Shown here one piece after another: positions 1-11,449 of a stretch of 64,000 nucleotides of DNA (positions are counted from its first letter, which is position 1; each line of letters begins with the position of its first letter). The translations under genes were made by a program, and so were the position numbers. The stretch spans positions 806,001 through 870,000 of the forward strand of contig NC_067206.1 in assembly GCF_026262505.1 (NCBI RefSeq), read 5' to 3'. A model generated the notes under the pieces. That model had not been told where the DNA came from. It was given only the letters and a program-made list of their open reading frames with translations, and did no database searches. Origin of the DNA: Trichomonas vaginalis G3 (taxonomy: Eukaryota; Parabasalia; Trichomonadida; Trichomonadidae).

Positions 1-1132
1 AAAATCAAATAGCAGATGTCAAAAAGTCAAACATAGACATACAGAAACAAATAAGTGAAAACGAAAAGAAACTAGAATATGACAGACAGACAAAGAAACT
101 CAATGAGTTAAACGTAGAGAAAAAGAAGAAAGAAGAACAACTGAAAGAACTAAGTACAGAGGAATATGCGAAAAAAGTGTCAGAAAAAGCAGCAGAAGTA
201 GCAAAAATGGAACAAGATGTCATAAATTTGAAAAACCATACTACTCAATATAAAATACTGAAAGATGAAGAGATAAAACAAAAAGCCCTGAAGACATATA
301 TGGATAGCGATGAGTATAAAAAAGAAGTTGAAGCAAATGTAAAGGCAGAAAAACTTTTACAGTTGCAAAACCAAACCGTACAGTATGAAAACTTAGCGCA
401 AGAAAGTAAAAATAACGACGCAGCCATACAAAAGGCAATGAAAAGCGCAGAATATATAAAAGCTAATAATGACTGGTTAGATGCCCAAGCCAACGCTAAA
501 GCAGCCCAACTTATAGGGTCAATAAGGACAAAAATACAAGCGGATGAAGACAGTTCAAATGAAGCTTTAATGAATGCTGACTTTAAGAATGCCTTCGAAG
601 CTCTTCATAGTAAGGTGAAACTAGTGAACGACTTCTCATCTGGAAAGAAACTGAAGTCTGAAGGTTTCGACAAAGAGTTAAGAGAAGTAGCACAAAATAT
701 GACGAAAATAACAGATGCAGCAACGAGACAGGCAGTTCAAAGTGCCTATGACGCCGTTAGAGCAACTGTTGTGAAAAGTCAAGAAAAAGAGTTACAACAG
801 ACCAAAACAGACCTAGTAAATGCTTTCTTAAAAACGAAAAGTCAGGTAGGACATTATGCTGCAGATGGAACATATGTGCCAGCTGGTGGAACTTATATAC
901 CAGCTGGTGGAACTTATATACTAGCTAGTGGAACCTATATACCACCAAACCCTCCAAGAGAAGCACCTGCACCAGGACTACCTAAAACATTTACATCGTC
1001 ACATGGACACAGACGCAGGCATGCACCAAAACCAACACAACAACCAACAGTTCAAAATCCAACACAACAACCAACAGTTCAAAATCCAGCACAACAACAA
1101 CAACCACCTCCACAACCAGCACAACAGAAACA
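1..1132 (+). pseudogene. Polinton coiled-coil protein with PTQQPTVQNP repeats, partial
   Basis: The reading frame is already open at the left edge, so the start is off-window. The visible part is a Lys/Glu/Gln-rich coiled coil, then short tandem GTY(V/I)PAG repeats, then a Pro/Gln tail with TQQPTVQNP repeats. The same Pro/Gln repeat appears just beyond the inserted transposon, at about 3842, so the insertion lies in or beside this gene. A structural or virion role is only an inference from its position upstream of the capsid region. Confidence 0.6.
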
Positions 1133-1434
1133 ATAAGAATTACCGAAAAAGTGACAAAACATCAAAAACAGGGAGCGGGTCTCAATTTTTATTACTTATA
1201 TTATTTTACAATATTTATATAAATACTCTTTATAATATATTTTACTATAAAATTATACCTCAAATTCAAATATTTAAAATATTATTTACATAATTATCTC
1301 AAAATTATATTTTTATATATTATTTTTCATATGTATAAATCATATAATCTATATCTCTGCAAATCTCATCTAAAATTTTTTGAAACAAACCGCTACCATT
1401 TTATAATGGTCCATCTTAAATTCATCATAAATTC

Positions 1435-3180
1435 TGGTACATGTTAGTACCAGAGTCTTCAAATCTCAAACACTCTGGTACCAACATGTACCAGACGCGA
1501 GTTTCCAATGCCCTCGTACGATTTTCTATTAAGATCTTCTTGAATGAGAAGGTCTTCATAGAAACTCGTACGAGGGCTTCTCTTTTAAATACTCTGGTAC
1601 CTGCTGGTATCGGAGTCGACTTTACAGCCCTTTCCCCAATTTTGAAGCTGGGGAAAGTTTTCAAGCAATGAAAGGGAAGCTCTCGCTATGAGGTGAAAAT
1701 CTAGAATTTTTACCTCATAGCGAGTAATCCTTTGTTAATTGCTTGAAAACTTTCTTCAAATTATCAAAATTTCGAGGAAAGTTTCCTTGCTTCAAAGTAG
1801 AGATGGAGCCCTTTGAGCCACTGCATATAGGTCAGTGACTCAAAATACTCCATCTCTACTAGAAATCGCCAAAATTTGGGTCGCAATCTTTGAAATGCGA
1901 CGCAAGTTTTGGCAATTTCGCGAGGGACTTGCTCCATTTGGTGCATAGATTCGCACTCTATGCACCAGATGGAACAATTCTTTCGCTGACAGCGGGAAAC
2001 TTTGTCTGAATAGTTTAACATTCAGACAAAGTTTCCCGCTGTCAGAGAGGGAATGGAAGGGTAAGAGGTATATATTCATAATGTATACCTCTTACTCTTC
2101 CATTCCCTCAAGAAAGTTCAAAAACTTGGGTGCAATCAGAACTGATTGCACCCAAGTTTTTGAACTTTATATAAGGAATTGTTGGCTATGATGTACTGAT
2201 TCATGATCAGTACATCATAGCCAACAATTCCTTCGCAAACAGTGGGAAACTTTGTCTGAATAGTTTAACATTCAGACAAAGTTTCCCGCTGTCAGAGAGG
2301 GAATGGAAGGGTAAGAGGTATATATTCATAATGTATACCTCTTACTCTTCCATTCCCTCAAGAAAGTTCAAAACTTGGGTGCAATCAGAACTGATTGCAC
2401 CAAGTTTTTGAACTTTATATAAGGAATTGTTGGCTATGATGTACTGATTCATGATCAGTACATCATAGCCAACAATTCCTTCGCAAACAGTGGGAAACTT
2501 TGTCTGAATAGTTTAACATTCAGACAAGTTTCCCGCTGTCAGAGAGGGAATGGAAGGGTAAGAGGTATATATTCATAATGTATACCTCTTACTCTTCCAT
2601 TCCCTCAAGAAAGTTCAAAAACTTGGTGCAATCAGAACTGATTGCACCCAAGTTTTTGAACTTTATATAAGGAATTGTTGGCTATGATGTACTGATTCAT
2701 GATCAGTACATCATAGCCAACAATTCCTTCGCAAACAGTGGGAAACTTTGTCTGAATAGTTTAACATTCAGACAAAGTTTCCCGCTGTCAGAGAGGAATG
2801 GAAGGGTAAGAGGTATATATTCATAATGTATACCTCTTACTCTTCCATTCCCTCAAGAAAGTTCAAAAACTTGGGTGCAATCAGAACTGATTGCACCCAA
2901 GTTTTTGAACTTTATATAAGGAATTGTTGGCTATGATGTACTGATTCATGATCAGTACATCATAGCCAACAATTCCTTCGCAAACAGTGGGAAACTTTGT
3001 CTGAATAGTTTAACATTCAGACAAAGTTTCCCGCTGTCAGAGAGGGAATGGAAGGGTAAGAGGTATATATTCATAATGTATACCTCTTACTCTTCCATTC
3101 CCTCAAGAAAGTTCAAAAACTTGGGTGCAATCAGAACTGATTGCACCCAAGTTTTTGAATTTTGTATAAGGAATTGTTGG
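1435..3180. repeat. Array of consecutive DNA hairpins, ~250-bp tandem unit x5
   Basis: From 1435 to about 1985 there is a series of different palindromes, each with 12-30 bp arms. From about 1986 to 3178 a unit of 248-250 bp repeats five times (starts near 1986, 2236, 2484, 2732 and 2981). Each unit holds four palindromes whose arms begin GGGAAACTTTG, GGAATGGAAGGG, GTTCAAAAACTTGGG and GGAATTGTTGGCTATGATG, separated by a few bases. Copies differ mainly by one-base length changes in short homopolymers. A related array lies at 32128-32590. Stop-free stretches in either strand are by-products of the palindromes, not genes. Confidence 0.93.
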
Positions 3181-3186
3181 CTATGA

Positions 3187-3730
3187 TGTGGATAGCCGCT
3201 GCCAGACCAAATGAATTAACCGTTGTGAATAACGTTTCTGAATCTTTATTTAAAAAGATAAAATATCACGATTTTGGCTGCGTTAAAAATCAAAGAATTG
3301 ATGTTTTTGTCAAAAATCTTTTAGAAGAAGTTGCACCCAATTACTTTTTATCGTATTAAAAACGATTTACTTCAAACAGGTTTTATTCCTTCAATTAGAA
3401 TTCGCGAGCCTCGATTGACATATTATAAAACAAAATTGAAAAGAGAAGTTCAATCACGTTTATACCAAGTATTAAATTTTGTTCAGAATCAAGAAGCCAA
3501 TTTGAATCCATTAAGATTTTTATTGGAAAATGCTGAAAAAACTTTCTCAAATAAATGAGAAGATACAAAATTCAATTACATATTTAAGATCGTTTGAAAT
3601 TCCAAATGAATTGTTAGATACGTATATGTTAGAAATTAATGAATTTTGTTATAATTCTCCAGATTATATTTTAGAACATTTCGAAGAATTTTTAGAGGAT
3701 TTCAAAGAAAAGAATAATTTAATAGACTAA
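3187..3730 (+). pseudogene. Decayed reading frame of the inserted DNA transposon, unrecognised
   Basis: Directly after the last hairpin, three overlapping forward frames together cover about 540 bp of protein-like sequence. It is rich in Lys, Glu, Asn and Leu, with an acidic end (residues EEFLEDFKEKNNLID). The switches between frames indicate decay. It may be the tail of a transposase, but no DDE motif is visible and it does not resemble the transposase at 32944. Confidence 0.45.
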
Positions 3731-3837
3731 AAAATTTATTATTTTTATTTATTGTGAATTTTAAATTGTCACTTTTTAAGTGCTACTCCCTATTGAAAGT
3801 GTCACTTTTTGGGTGTCACTTTTTCGGAAATTCTTAT

Positions 3838-5866
3838 ATACTCCCAGCACAACAACCAACAGTTCAAAACCCTGCACAACAACCACCTCCACAACCAGCA
3901 CAACAACCAACAGTTCAAAACCCTGCACAACAACAACCACAAACAGAGCAAGGACATAAAAGAAGTAGAGAACAAGGAAACCAAGAATTCTTAAAAATGC
4001 TGAAGGAAGAGTATGGTTACCCAGATACTCTTGACTTTAGTGACAGATATAAAGAAGCTATTAGAAAGTTCAATGAAGGAAATACTGACCCGGACCTATT
4101 TAGCTTTATGGCTCAGCACCAAAACGGATATAAATTCAAACCTGGAAAATACAAGCTCGCTAAGGGATATGATTTAATAGCATATCATCCAAATGACATG
4201 GATGAATTTACTCCGAGATATTTGGTGTCAGAGATAAATGATAATTCAACTATCTTCATGAAACGCGTAAAAAATAGAGACGGAACGAAAGAAGAAAGGG
4301 TTATGAATGCGGATGACTTAAATAGGGAACTTGTTGAAAACGGTCTCGGAATATATGAAAAGCCAGCAGATGAGGTACAAGAAACTCCACAGGAAGAATT
4401 TCAGATACAACCAGACATGGAAGAAATAGTTCAGCAACAACAGCTAGAAGAGCCTGAAGGAAACGAACAAGTCCCTCCTTTGGAAACTAACTTCATAGAA
4501 CTAGATGAAGATTTGGAACAGCCGAAAAATCTTGACCCTCAACAAGTGTATGCGGAGAATATGGAATATTTCCAAGAGTCTAAAAAAAATTCGGCTGACA
4601 TAGTAGAAGAATATCGAAAAATGTTTGCCGACATACAAAAGACTCCAACACCAGATAAATATTCAGCATAGAATGGAAGTACTGAAAGAAAATGTAAGCA
4701 AATACAACAACCCTTTTTACTTACGAGCATTTAACGTTCAATCTTTGGATGAACTCGGTGAAGATAAAAGGTTAAATTTCAAGAAAACATATAGAAATGA
4801 AACATTGTTTAAAGTTCATTCAGAACCTAACCAAGATGGAAACAAACCTACTTTTGTTTCTGCAGACTATGGAACTACAATGAGATGGGGTCATAAAGCT
4901 AATCCGGATAGGTGGTTCATAAACTTACAACCTCAATTCCAAGAAGTTGTAGACGCAATGGAAGTGATGGTGAACGAGATATAGCTGGTATTTTAAGCGC
5001 GGCTTTAATGCCATTGAAAGATATGAAACATGCAGATATTTTGGACCAGTATGAAATGAACATGGCTGATGGAAATATAACACCTGACGTTCTAGAACAT
5101 TTATCTCAAAGAACTACACAACCATAGAGATGGTATATTTGGTGAAGAGTTTAGAAAGACAGTTAGGGAGAGAGAAGGAAGAGAACCTATTGTACATGAC
5201 CTTGCAAATGAAAGTTTGCAAAATGTCATAAAAACTTACTTTGCAGACGATGAACTGAGAAGGGATGAATATTTAAGAAAACTCAAATGGACAGTACCAA
5301 ATGAAATGTTAGTATTGAAAAACATGTTCCTTGACAAAATAAAACCAACTACAGAAATAAATGACGCAAGACTGAAAGATTGGGTAAAAGCTTTCCCATT
5401 CACAAAAGATATAGTTGGTAACATGGAAAGAAAACCAGAATGGCTACAAAAACATATATTTGGAAACGAGCTTATTCCATATGGACAAGCTCTGTTTGAA
5501 GAGCTTGAACCGGAAACTCAGGAAAGAGTCATGCAAACAATAAGCGAAGACTCAAATACAAACTATGACAAACTCTTTCTAGGATATAGGTTACCTGAGA
5601 TGGGCGACCAGAGCCCAAAGGCAAAAAGGACATGGGAAATTTACAACATACTAGGTGAACATGAGGCAAAGATGCAACAACTTGAAGCAGAGGGCAAGTT
5701 ACCAAAAGCGACACCAAAGAAGAAGAGAAGAGTAGAACAAAGTGAAAGTAGTGAAGAAGTAACTTCATCTAGTGAAAGTAGTGGCAATGAAAGAAAAAGA
5801 AGAGTTAAAAACTCAGTCAGGAAGAAAGTAAAGCTTGGTCGGAGTGGGTTCTATTATGACACATAA
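3838..5866 (+). pseudogene. Polinton structural-gene region, broken
   Basis: Protein-coding sequence precedes the capsid region in the same orientation. It begins with the same Pro/Gln repeats seen before the insertion. A mixed charged central part follows, and the end is basic and Ser/Glu-rich. Near the end PKKKRRVEQ resembles a classical nuclear localisation signal. The family is not recognised. The position just ahead of the capsid gene suggests a virion component, which is inference. The region is broken in several places. Confidence 0.55.
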
Positions 5867-5898
5867 ATCCAACTATTCTATATTTTTACCCATATGAA

Positions 5899-7500
5899 AT
5901 GTACGCCGCTCAGAATATAACGCCAACAGTTTTGGATGCCATGAATGGAAATGTTTCCGAATGGTATAACGAATGCGACAATGCCATTAGAAGGTCAGAA
6001 ATAGTTCCTGGAACTTACGAATATACAACTGCTGTTTCTTATGGAAACGTAGGTGAGTTTGGTGAAGGTTCTTCAACAACAGTAGATATTGCTTGCGACA
6101 GGTTTCATATTATTTCTATTGACAACTCTTTCTTATACGTGGAACAAGACATTGAAATAAAACCTTCTGCCAAGTTGTCTGACAAGAAAGGTTGCAATGG
6201 AATTTTCTATGTCGGATACCAATATGCTCCAGAAGTTTTCATGGGATATAAGATATATTCTAACTCTGACTTAGTTCAAACAGTAACATGGGCAAACTAT
6301 GAATGGTTCGCTTTGAGAAACTCAGTACAACCACAAGCTAGAGAACAAACAGACCAGTATGCAACTATTGAGAAAATAAGAAGACTTGACCCTAACGTTC
6401 CAGGAGTTTATGTTAACCTTTCTGGACAAACTGCAGCAGCAGTAACCAAAGTAAAACTGAAACTTAGAGTTCCTTTGTCATCTTTCCTCATCTTCAGGTT
6501 TTTAAGATACTTGCCAAACTGGGCAGGAAAAATTTCTATCGAACTTACTCCAAGCAAAAATAACTTAGTCATTGCACCAACACAAGACCCATTCACTCTT
6601 ACAGACGTAAAGGAGCAAATCAAACGTCATTCGCCGAATTTTGCAAAGACAAAGTTGACTTAGACTTTGGTTTCTCAAACCTCACACTGAAGTAAACTAT
6701 TATTTCAATGCTGCTGGAACTGCTTGGGACCCAGTTAAGTTCACATGCGAAAAATTTGAATGCAAGAGAATAGAAAGCAGACTTGCAGTCTATATGTTGG
6801 ACCCAGATATTTCAAATGCTTTAGCTGCCAAATATATTGCAGTTCCACTTATGTTCCCTATACACCAAATATCTGTCAAAGACTTTGCAGGTGAAGTTGG
6901 AAACCAAAGTGCTGACCAGGTGCAAGAACAGATATTGCTTTAACAACTGCAATGAAACATGCAGATACTATGTTTGTACTGTTCAGACGAACTATAAATG
7001 ACTATTCTTGTTTCTACAACCCTGGTATTAAATATCATATAAACATAGATGGCAAATATTATCCAAGAGAAGAATATTCTACAGTTGAAGATATGAGGTC
7101 ATACAACTTGACATTAGATGCTATGAACTTTAACAACAACTTCACAACAACCATTAACCCTGAAATGCAAAGTTCTATTATGCCATATGTGAAAGTATGG
7201 ACTCATACAGGAGGTCAAAAAACTCAATATACAAATAGAGACCGTTCAAATTTTGGCTTGGCATTCCATTTGCTGACTCAGAAGACTTATGGTGGTATTT
7301 CAACTGTTGGTACAGTTCAAATACAATATACTGGTGACAGAGACGGTCCAGATGAATTGAAAGCAAAGAAGTTTACAAAACCAATAGCACTTTTCACGGA
7401 AGATGCTCTTTTGAAGATTCGTTCGATGAAACCTGCTGGGGCTCCTCAGATTGGTATAACGACAGCTTCCATCGAGCAGATTTTGGCAGCAGGTCAGTAA
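5899..7500 (+). pseudogene. Polinton major capsid protein (double jelly-roll) region, broken
   Basis: The region opens with ATG and encodes about 500 residues of beta-rich sequence without long helices. The size, the aromatic-rich strands (for example FRFLRYLPNWAGKISIEL) and the position between structural genes fit the double jelly-roll major capsid protein of Polintons. The assignment rests on composition, size and context; a structure or profile search would be needed to confirm it. The gene is broken. Confidence 0.65.
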
Positions 7501-7829
7501 GTTGTTCTTGAACTGACTTCTCTCCGTCAAATATTGACAGTACGCCAGTTTTGACATAGTATTGTATTATAAACTTACCTTTAGAAATATCGGTCAGTTT
7601 TGTTGTTATATTTTTGTCAACGTCAAGAACTTTCACCATTTCAGTTATAAACTTTCTTTGCTTTATGAAAATATTTTGGTTCAGCAAAGACTGCTATTCT
7701 ATAACATTTTCCATTGTTTGTGTAAAGAACTATTCTATCAGTGTATTTGTATTGTTTGTGTGTGTAAACTTTGTTTTGCTTCAATTCGAAGAGATACTCA
7801 AATACGTCCATCTTTTTATTCTAAGTAAA
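7501..7829. other. Intergenic segment between capsid region and next gene
   Basis: An AT-rich 330-bp spacer. It has no convincing gene: the forward frame open from 7614 lacks a credible start before the ATG at 7830, and the reverse frames are fragments. I see no repeat or hairpin of note. Confidence 0.5.
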
Positions 7830-8411
7830 ATGTCATTTCCGAAAAATAGAAGCGTAAGTGTTTCAAAAGGTTTAATGGCGGTGGCAGATGTGAAGTTAAA
7901 TTCACCAACTCAAACAAACAGTCAAAGTGTTGTTGTCAATGTCAAAGACAGAGATGTTGAAGTGGGGAAACCATACGAAGACGAAGATGGTATAACAATA
8001 GTTCCTGTAAAAGAACAACCAACATATCCTGAAGTTAGCAGAGACTTAAGTTCTGTTGCAGATATTCGAAACGACTACCAACAACTGAAAGACAAACTTA
8101 AAACTCAGGAGAAGATTTGTCAAGCTTTAGGTATAATGTTAAACTTGGTCGAACACAACCCTGTAAAAGTGAACTCATATGTCATTGCACCTCATGAAGT
8201 TTTGAAAGAACTATTGAAACTTTTGACAGAGGCAGACGATATAAACATCAAAGAAATAGAACCCGACATTGCTTGCTGTGGTGTTTCATATAATGTCATT
8301 GACAAGATATACGTTATGAAAGGAGGTGAAACGTTGAACTTAAAATATAGTTTCCCAGACGTTATAAAAATATTTGACGACCACAACATTTCATTAAAAT
8401 TTAGTTGCTAA
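7830..8411 (+). CDS. Polinton protein of unknown function, 193 aa
   Basis: The start is the ATG at 7830 (MSFPKNRSVSV), preceded by AAGTAAA; the upstream open frame has no ATG that fits. The N-terminal third is polar and probably disordered. The middle (residues ~70-100) is a short charged helix-rich stretch. The C-terminal half is compact, with a Cys pair (DIACCGVSYNV). The stop is five bases from the next start, so it probably belongs to the same late or virion gene block. No family is recognised. Confidence 0.7.
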   Translation: MSFPKNRSVSVSKGLMAVADVKLNSPTQTNSQSVVVNVKDRDVEVGKPYEDEDGITIVPVKEQPTYPEVSRDLSSVADIRNDYQQLKDKLKTQEKICQALGIMLNLVEHNPVKVNSYVIAPHEVLKELLKLLTEADDINIKEIEPDIACCGVSYNVIDKIYVMKGGETLNLKYSFPDVIKIFDDHNISLKFSC

Positions 8412-8415
8412 GTAA

Positions 8416-9222
8416 ATGGCAGAAGACATAGTGGTTTATACTATTACGACTAAAAACCCTGAGTCATATAATTCTATAACAACAAACTTACAAAGTCCTC
8501 AAGGACGATATTGTAAACTGACCTTAAACACGATGACGACTAAAGCCTGTTTTGCTCTTTTGACACCAGAAGATTTTATTGTTGTGAATGGTAAAAAATA
8601 CTCCTTTGAAGATACTTACTCAGATATACCACCAACAGGTTTTGTTGACTTATTTAATACTTTAAGGACGGATGTAACATGTGCTGCAACTAGAGCAGGT
8701 TTCATTATGTTTGGATGTCCGACTGAGTTTACTATAAACGATATGAGCTATAATACAAAACTTATATCTGGTTTTTACTACCAACAGTTTCCTATAACAG
8801 GAAAAGGTGTCATACAAGGTTTGTCTGTTCCATTGACTTTAAGTACACCTATTTTATATATTGTTTCAAACTTAGGTTCAAAGTGCTATTCGAATGTCGA
8901 CAGAAACTACTATGACCAAAAGATACTCATGCGTATAAACAACACTTTCTCTGCTGGTTTGCCTATTGTTCATTCGAATGCAGAGTTTTCAGCTTTAGTA
9001 AACTCAAACACTTTAGCAAACATAAACTTAACCTTAGTTGACGCAAACTTTGTTCCTGTAAAACTTTTATGTCCTATGTATTTGTCAATGACGGCAGAAA
9101 GTTTCGAATTGGAAGATGCAACTGGTGAAAGTATTGTACTACAAGAACAACTTCAACAACAAATAGCTCAAGAACAACAAATGCAACAAATGGAACAAAT
9201 GCAACAACAAAGTCAAGAATAA
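8416..9222 (+). CDS. Candidate Polinton minor capsid (penton-like) protein, 268 aa
   Basis: The first ~235 residues are beta-strand-rich with regular Ser/Thr/Tyr/Phe alternation. The last 35 are a Gln/Met-rich tail (QQQIAQEQQMQQMEQMQQQ). A single jelly-roll minor capsid protein of about this size usually lies close to the Polinton major capsid gene, and here the order is capsid, one small gene, then this one. The assignment is by context and composition; no motif proves it. The reading frame looks whole. Confidence 0.5.
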   Translation: MAEDIVVYTITTKNPESYNSITTNLQSPQGRYCKLTLNTMTTKACFALLTPEDFIVVNGKKYSFEDTYSDIPPTGFVDLFNTLRTDVTCAATRAGFIMFGCPTEFTINDMSYNTKLISGFYYQQFPITGKGVIQGLSVPLTLSTPILYIVSNLGSKCYSNVDRNYYDQKILMRINNTFSAGLPIVHSNAEFSALVNSNTLANINLTLVDANFVPVKLLCPMYLSMTAESFELEDATGESIVLQEQLQQQIAQEQQMQQMEQMQQQSQE

Positions 9223-9251
9223 AAAAAATATTTTTTTTTATTTTTATAAAA

Positions 9252-10487
9252 ATGTACAGAATAGATGTTTCAGATTTTTATGACTTCCAAGCCTTCAGAA
9301 ATATGTGTCCATTTAGAGACTATAACAAAGCAGTCGAGAATTTGAAACGTTTAGTCATTTATGTTGACTCTGCCCCAGAATGTTATGTCATGAAAGAATG
9401 GGATGTTGTCTTTAACAAACCAAGAGCAACAATAGTTTCAGAACAAGAATGTAGACAGAAACTTAAGAAAATAAAAGTCGTACAAGTTGGCATGAAGATG
9501 TTAGATGCTTGGGATATCTTATTGTCAAAGTTAGAAGATTTTTCAGTTCGTGGTATAAAGTTCTATACACCATCTCCAAACTTCTATTCTATCTTCACTG
9601 GATATAAATACGAACAAGTAGAATGGAAAGAAAATGTTATAGAAGCTTGGTTAGACCATGTCAAAGAAATTATATGCAATGGAAACGAAAGAGTCTATGA
9701 GTATATCTTATGTTGGTTTGCAAACATCTTACAACATCCAAGTGCTAAAAATGAAACTGCTCTCATCATAATTGGAAAACAAGGAACTGGTAAGAACACT
9801 TTCTTTACAGATATCTTATGCAAACTGTTAGAGGGCTATTCGAACCCGAATATGACAAACTTAGAAAACATCTGCGGTAAATTTAACTCTTCAATAGAGA
9901 ATATGAAACTTATAGTATGTAACGAACTTCAAAGTATAGATACAACAAAAGTTTTGAACTCAGATGCTTTGAAGAGTCTTATAACAGACAAAGTTGGAGT
10001 TGTTGAAAGAAAGTATAGAGACCAAAGAGTTTGTGAAAATGTTGCAAACTTCGTCATGGTTTCAAACAATGCCGTTCCGATGAAGTTAGAAAGTTCTGAC
10101 AGAAGATATGTAGTTGTCAGAACGTCAGATTCTCATATGCAAGATACAGAATATTTTGACGACTTAGCAGAAACTTTGACATCTGACTTTTACAACCACT
10201 TGTTCTCATATTTCATGACATTAGATATTTCTAAGTTCAATCCAAGACAAATTCCACATACCGAAGAGAGACAAACATTGTTAGAAGCAAACAAGAGTGT
10301 ATATGAACTGTTCATAGATGAAACTGACTTTGAGTGTTTAGATGAAAGGTCATTGTACGATTCGTATAAACAATATTGTCAAGAGTATGGTTATATGACA
10401 GCGTCTAAACGAACATTCTTGGCAAATGTCAAAAGTCTTTTAGACGTACAGAATGGTGTATATACAAAGAAAAATTTTTCTGAGTAA
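9252..10487 (+). CDS. SF3-type helicase/ATPase of the Polinton, 411 aa
   Basis: A P-loop (IIGKQGTGKNTF, residues ~174-185) is followed by a Walker B-like strand (LIVCNELQ, ~222) and a motif C-like strand ending in Asn (ANFVMVSNN, ~266). An arginine-bearing sensor follows (SSDRRYVVVRTS, ~280). This order is that of superfamily 3 helicases of the virus/plasmid D5 and DUF5906 type, which unwind DNA at replication origins. The N-terminal 150 residues have no recognised motif; a primase-like role there is not supported. An AAAAAAATATTTTTTT palindrome precedes the start. It would work with the polymerase at 17499-19651. The frame looks whole. Confidence 0.8.
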   Translation: MYRIDVSDFYDFQAFRNMCPFRDYNKAVENLKRLVIYVDSAPECYVMKEWDVVFNKPRATIVSEQECRQKLKKIKVVQVGMKMLDAWDILLSKLEDFSVRGIKFYTPSPNFYSIFTGYKYEQVEWKENVIEAWLDHVKEIICNGNERVYEYILCWFANILQHPSAKNETALIIIGKQGTGKNTFFTDILCKLLEGYSNPNMTNLENICGKFNSSIENMKLIVCNELQSIDTTKVLNSDALKSLITDKVGVVERKYRDQRVCENVANFVMVSNNAVPMKLESSDRRYVVVRTSDSHMQDTEYFDDLAETLTSDFYNHLFSYFMTLDISKFNPRQIPHTEERQTLLEANKSVYELFIDETDFECLDERSLYDSYKQYCQEYGYMTASKRTFLANVKSLLDVQNGVYTKKNFSE

Positions 10488-10524
10488 ATTTTAAAAAAAA
10501 ATATTTTTTTATCCGATAGAAAAG

Positions 10525-10944
10525 ATGACGAAATTCATCTCAGTAAACAAGTACATGTCAGGACTTAAAGAAGAACTAGACCCATTCACATATTTGAATG
10601 TTTACTTCTACCATTTTGAAAAGTCTACATTTGACAAAGTTTGGAACATCGAACCAGTTAAGTTTGCTATTGTGACTAAAAATGGTGCGAAATTTGAAGA
10701 CTTAGACATAGAAGGTTTGTTAACAGTCAAAGAAAGTTTTGACAGAAGGTTCTCAAACCTTAAAGAAGGCAAAGCATACAAACTTGTTATACCTTATGAA
10801 CCAAAGAAAGCAGACGACTATGAATATTATGAGTCTAAAGTTGTAGAAGTTCAAGGTAAATTGGGTAAAAAGATTTTAGAGTCTAAGCCAGTGTTTGCTC
10901 CTAAAGAGGAAGAGAACATTGACATTGACCCAGAAATGTTCTAA
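10525..10944 (+). CDS. Polinton protein of unknown function, 139 aa
   Basis: The ATG follows GATAGAAAAG, downstream of another AAAAAAAATATTTTTTT palindrome. The protein is mixed alpha/beta by appearance, rich in Lys, Tyr and Phe, and ends acidic (EEENIDIDPEMF). Acidic tails of this kind occur in single-stranded-DNA-binding proteins. Its place right after the helicase would fit that role, but this is inference only. The frame looks whole. Confidence 0.65.
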   Translation: MTKFISVNKYMSGLKEELDPFTYLNVYFYHFEKSTFDKVWNIEPVKFAIVTKNGAKFEDLDIEGLLTVKESFDRRFSNLKEGKAYKLVIPYEPKKADDYEYYESKVVEVQGKLGKKILESKPVFAPKEEENIDIDPEMF

Positions 10945-10960
10945 AAATAAAATTTTATTT

Positions 10961-11413
10961 TTACATGTCAAATTTCTTTTTCTCTGGAACTGGCTCTGGT
11001 TCTTTCTTCTCTTCTTCTACTTTCTTTTCTTTCTTTTCTCTCTTCTTCTTTTCTGGTGGAGTTATGTCAAACTTCTCAGAACCATATTTTTGTAAAAGTG
11101 CTTTGTCATTTAATAGCTCTTCTATTCTGTTTTCTATTTCATTTTCAAGAACAGCGCATGTGTCTTCTTTGCATTCTAAGAAGTTTTGTTGGACTTCATC
11201 TCTCCAAGAGGCGTCATCTCTGTCAACAAGTCTGTCATTGACAAATTTTAAGACTGCTCTGCTTAATGTTTTATGGTTCTTGTCATATTCCCAGAAACAG
11301 AACTTTAGAACAAATTCCCCTTTCTTGTTTACACTATGTAAGATTTTATGGTCGACAGATGTTTTGCTGTCGAAAAGCTTGTCTCGAATATAGATAGCGA
11401 AATCGCTAGACAT
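10961..11413 (-). CDS. Polinton protein of unknown function with basic tail, 150 aa
   Basis: It starts at the ATG complementary to 11411-11413 and is divergent from the packaging ATPase, 36 bp away, so the two probably share a promoter region. The first 100 residues are mixed helical. The end is a Lys/Glu/Pro tail (KKREKKEKKVEEEKKEPEP) typical of nucleic-acid-associated or disordered tails. No family is recognised. The gene ends convergently with the upstream one. Confidence 0.65.
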   Translation of the reverse strand: MSSDFAIYIRDKLFDSKTSVDHKILHSVNKKGEFVLKFCFWEYDKNHKTLSRAVLKFVNDRLVDRDDASWRDEVQQNFLECKEDTCAVLENEIENRIEELLNDKALLQKYGSEKFDITPPEKKKREKKEKKVEEEKKEPEPVPEKKKFDM

Positions 11414-11449
11414 TTTCTAAAAGATAAAAATTTTAATTTTTCTAAAAAT

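Larger units (their letters stand above)
1133..3837. mobile_element. DNA transposon inserted in the Polinton, with hairpin array
   Basis: Imperfect terminal inverted repeats are visible: ATAAGAATTACCGAAAAAGT at the left and, reading inward from the right, ATAAGAATTTCCGAAAAAGT. Both continue with GACA and later share AGGGAG. The Polinton's Pro/Gln repeat sequence lies on both sides. No target-site duplication was found, so the ends may have been altered. Inside are ~300 bp of AT-rich DNA, a long hairpin array and a short decayed reading frame. GTCACTTTT occurs three times near the right end (3768, 3801, 3815) and in inverse orientation near the left end (1147). The superfamily is not recognised. 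Confidence 0.65.

Noticed and set aside
1425-2079. Several open frames across the first hairpins
   Set aside because: They arise from the palindromes and have mirror versions on the other strand.
1435-3180. CRISPR-like array
   Set aside because: Repeats are adjacent palindromes without unique spacers, in a eukaryotic transposon.
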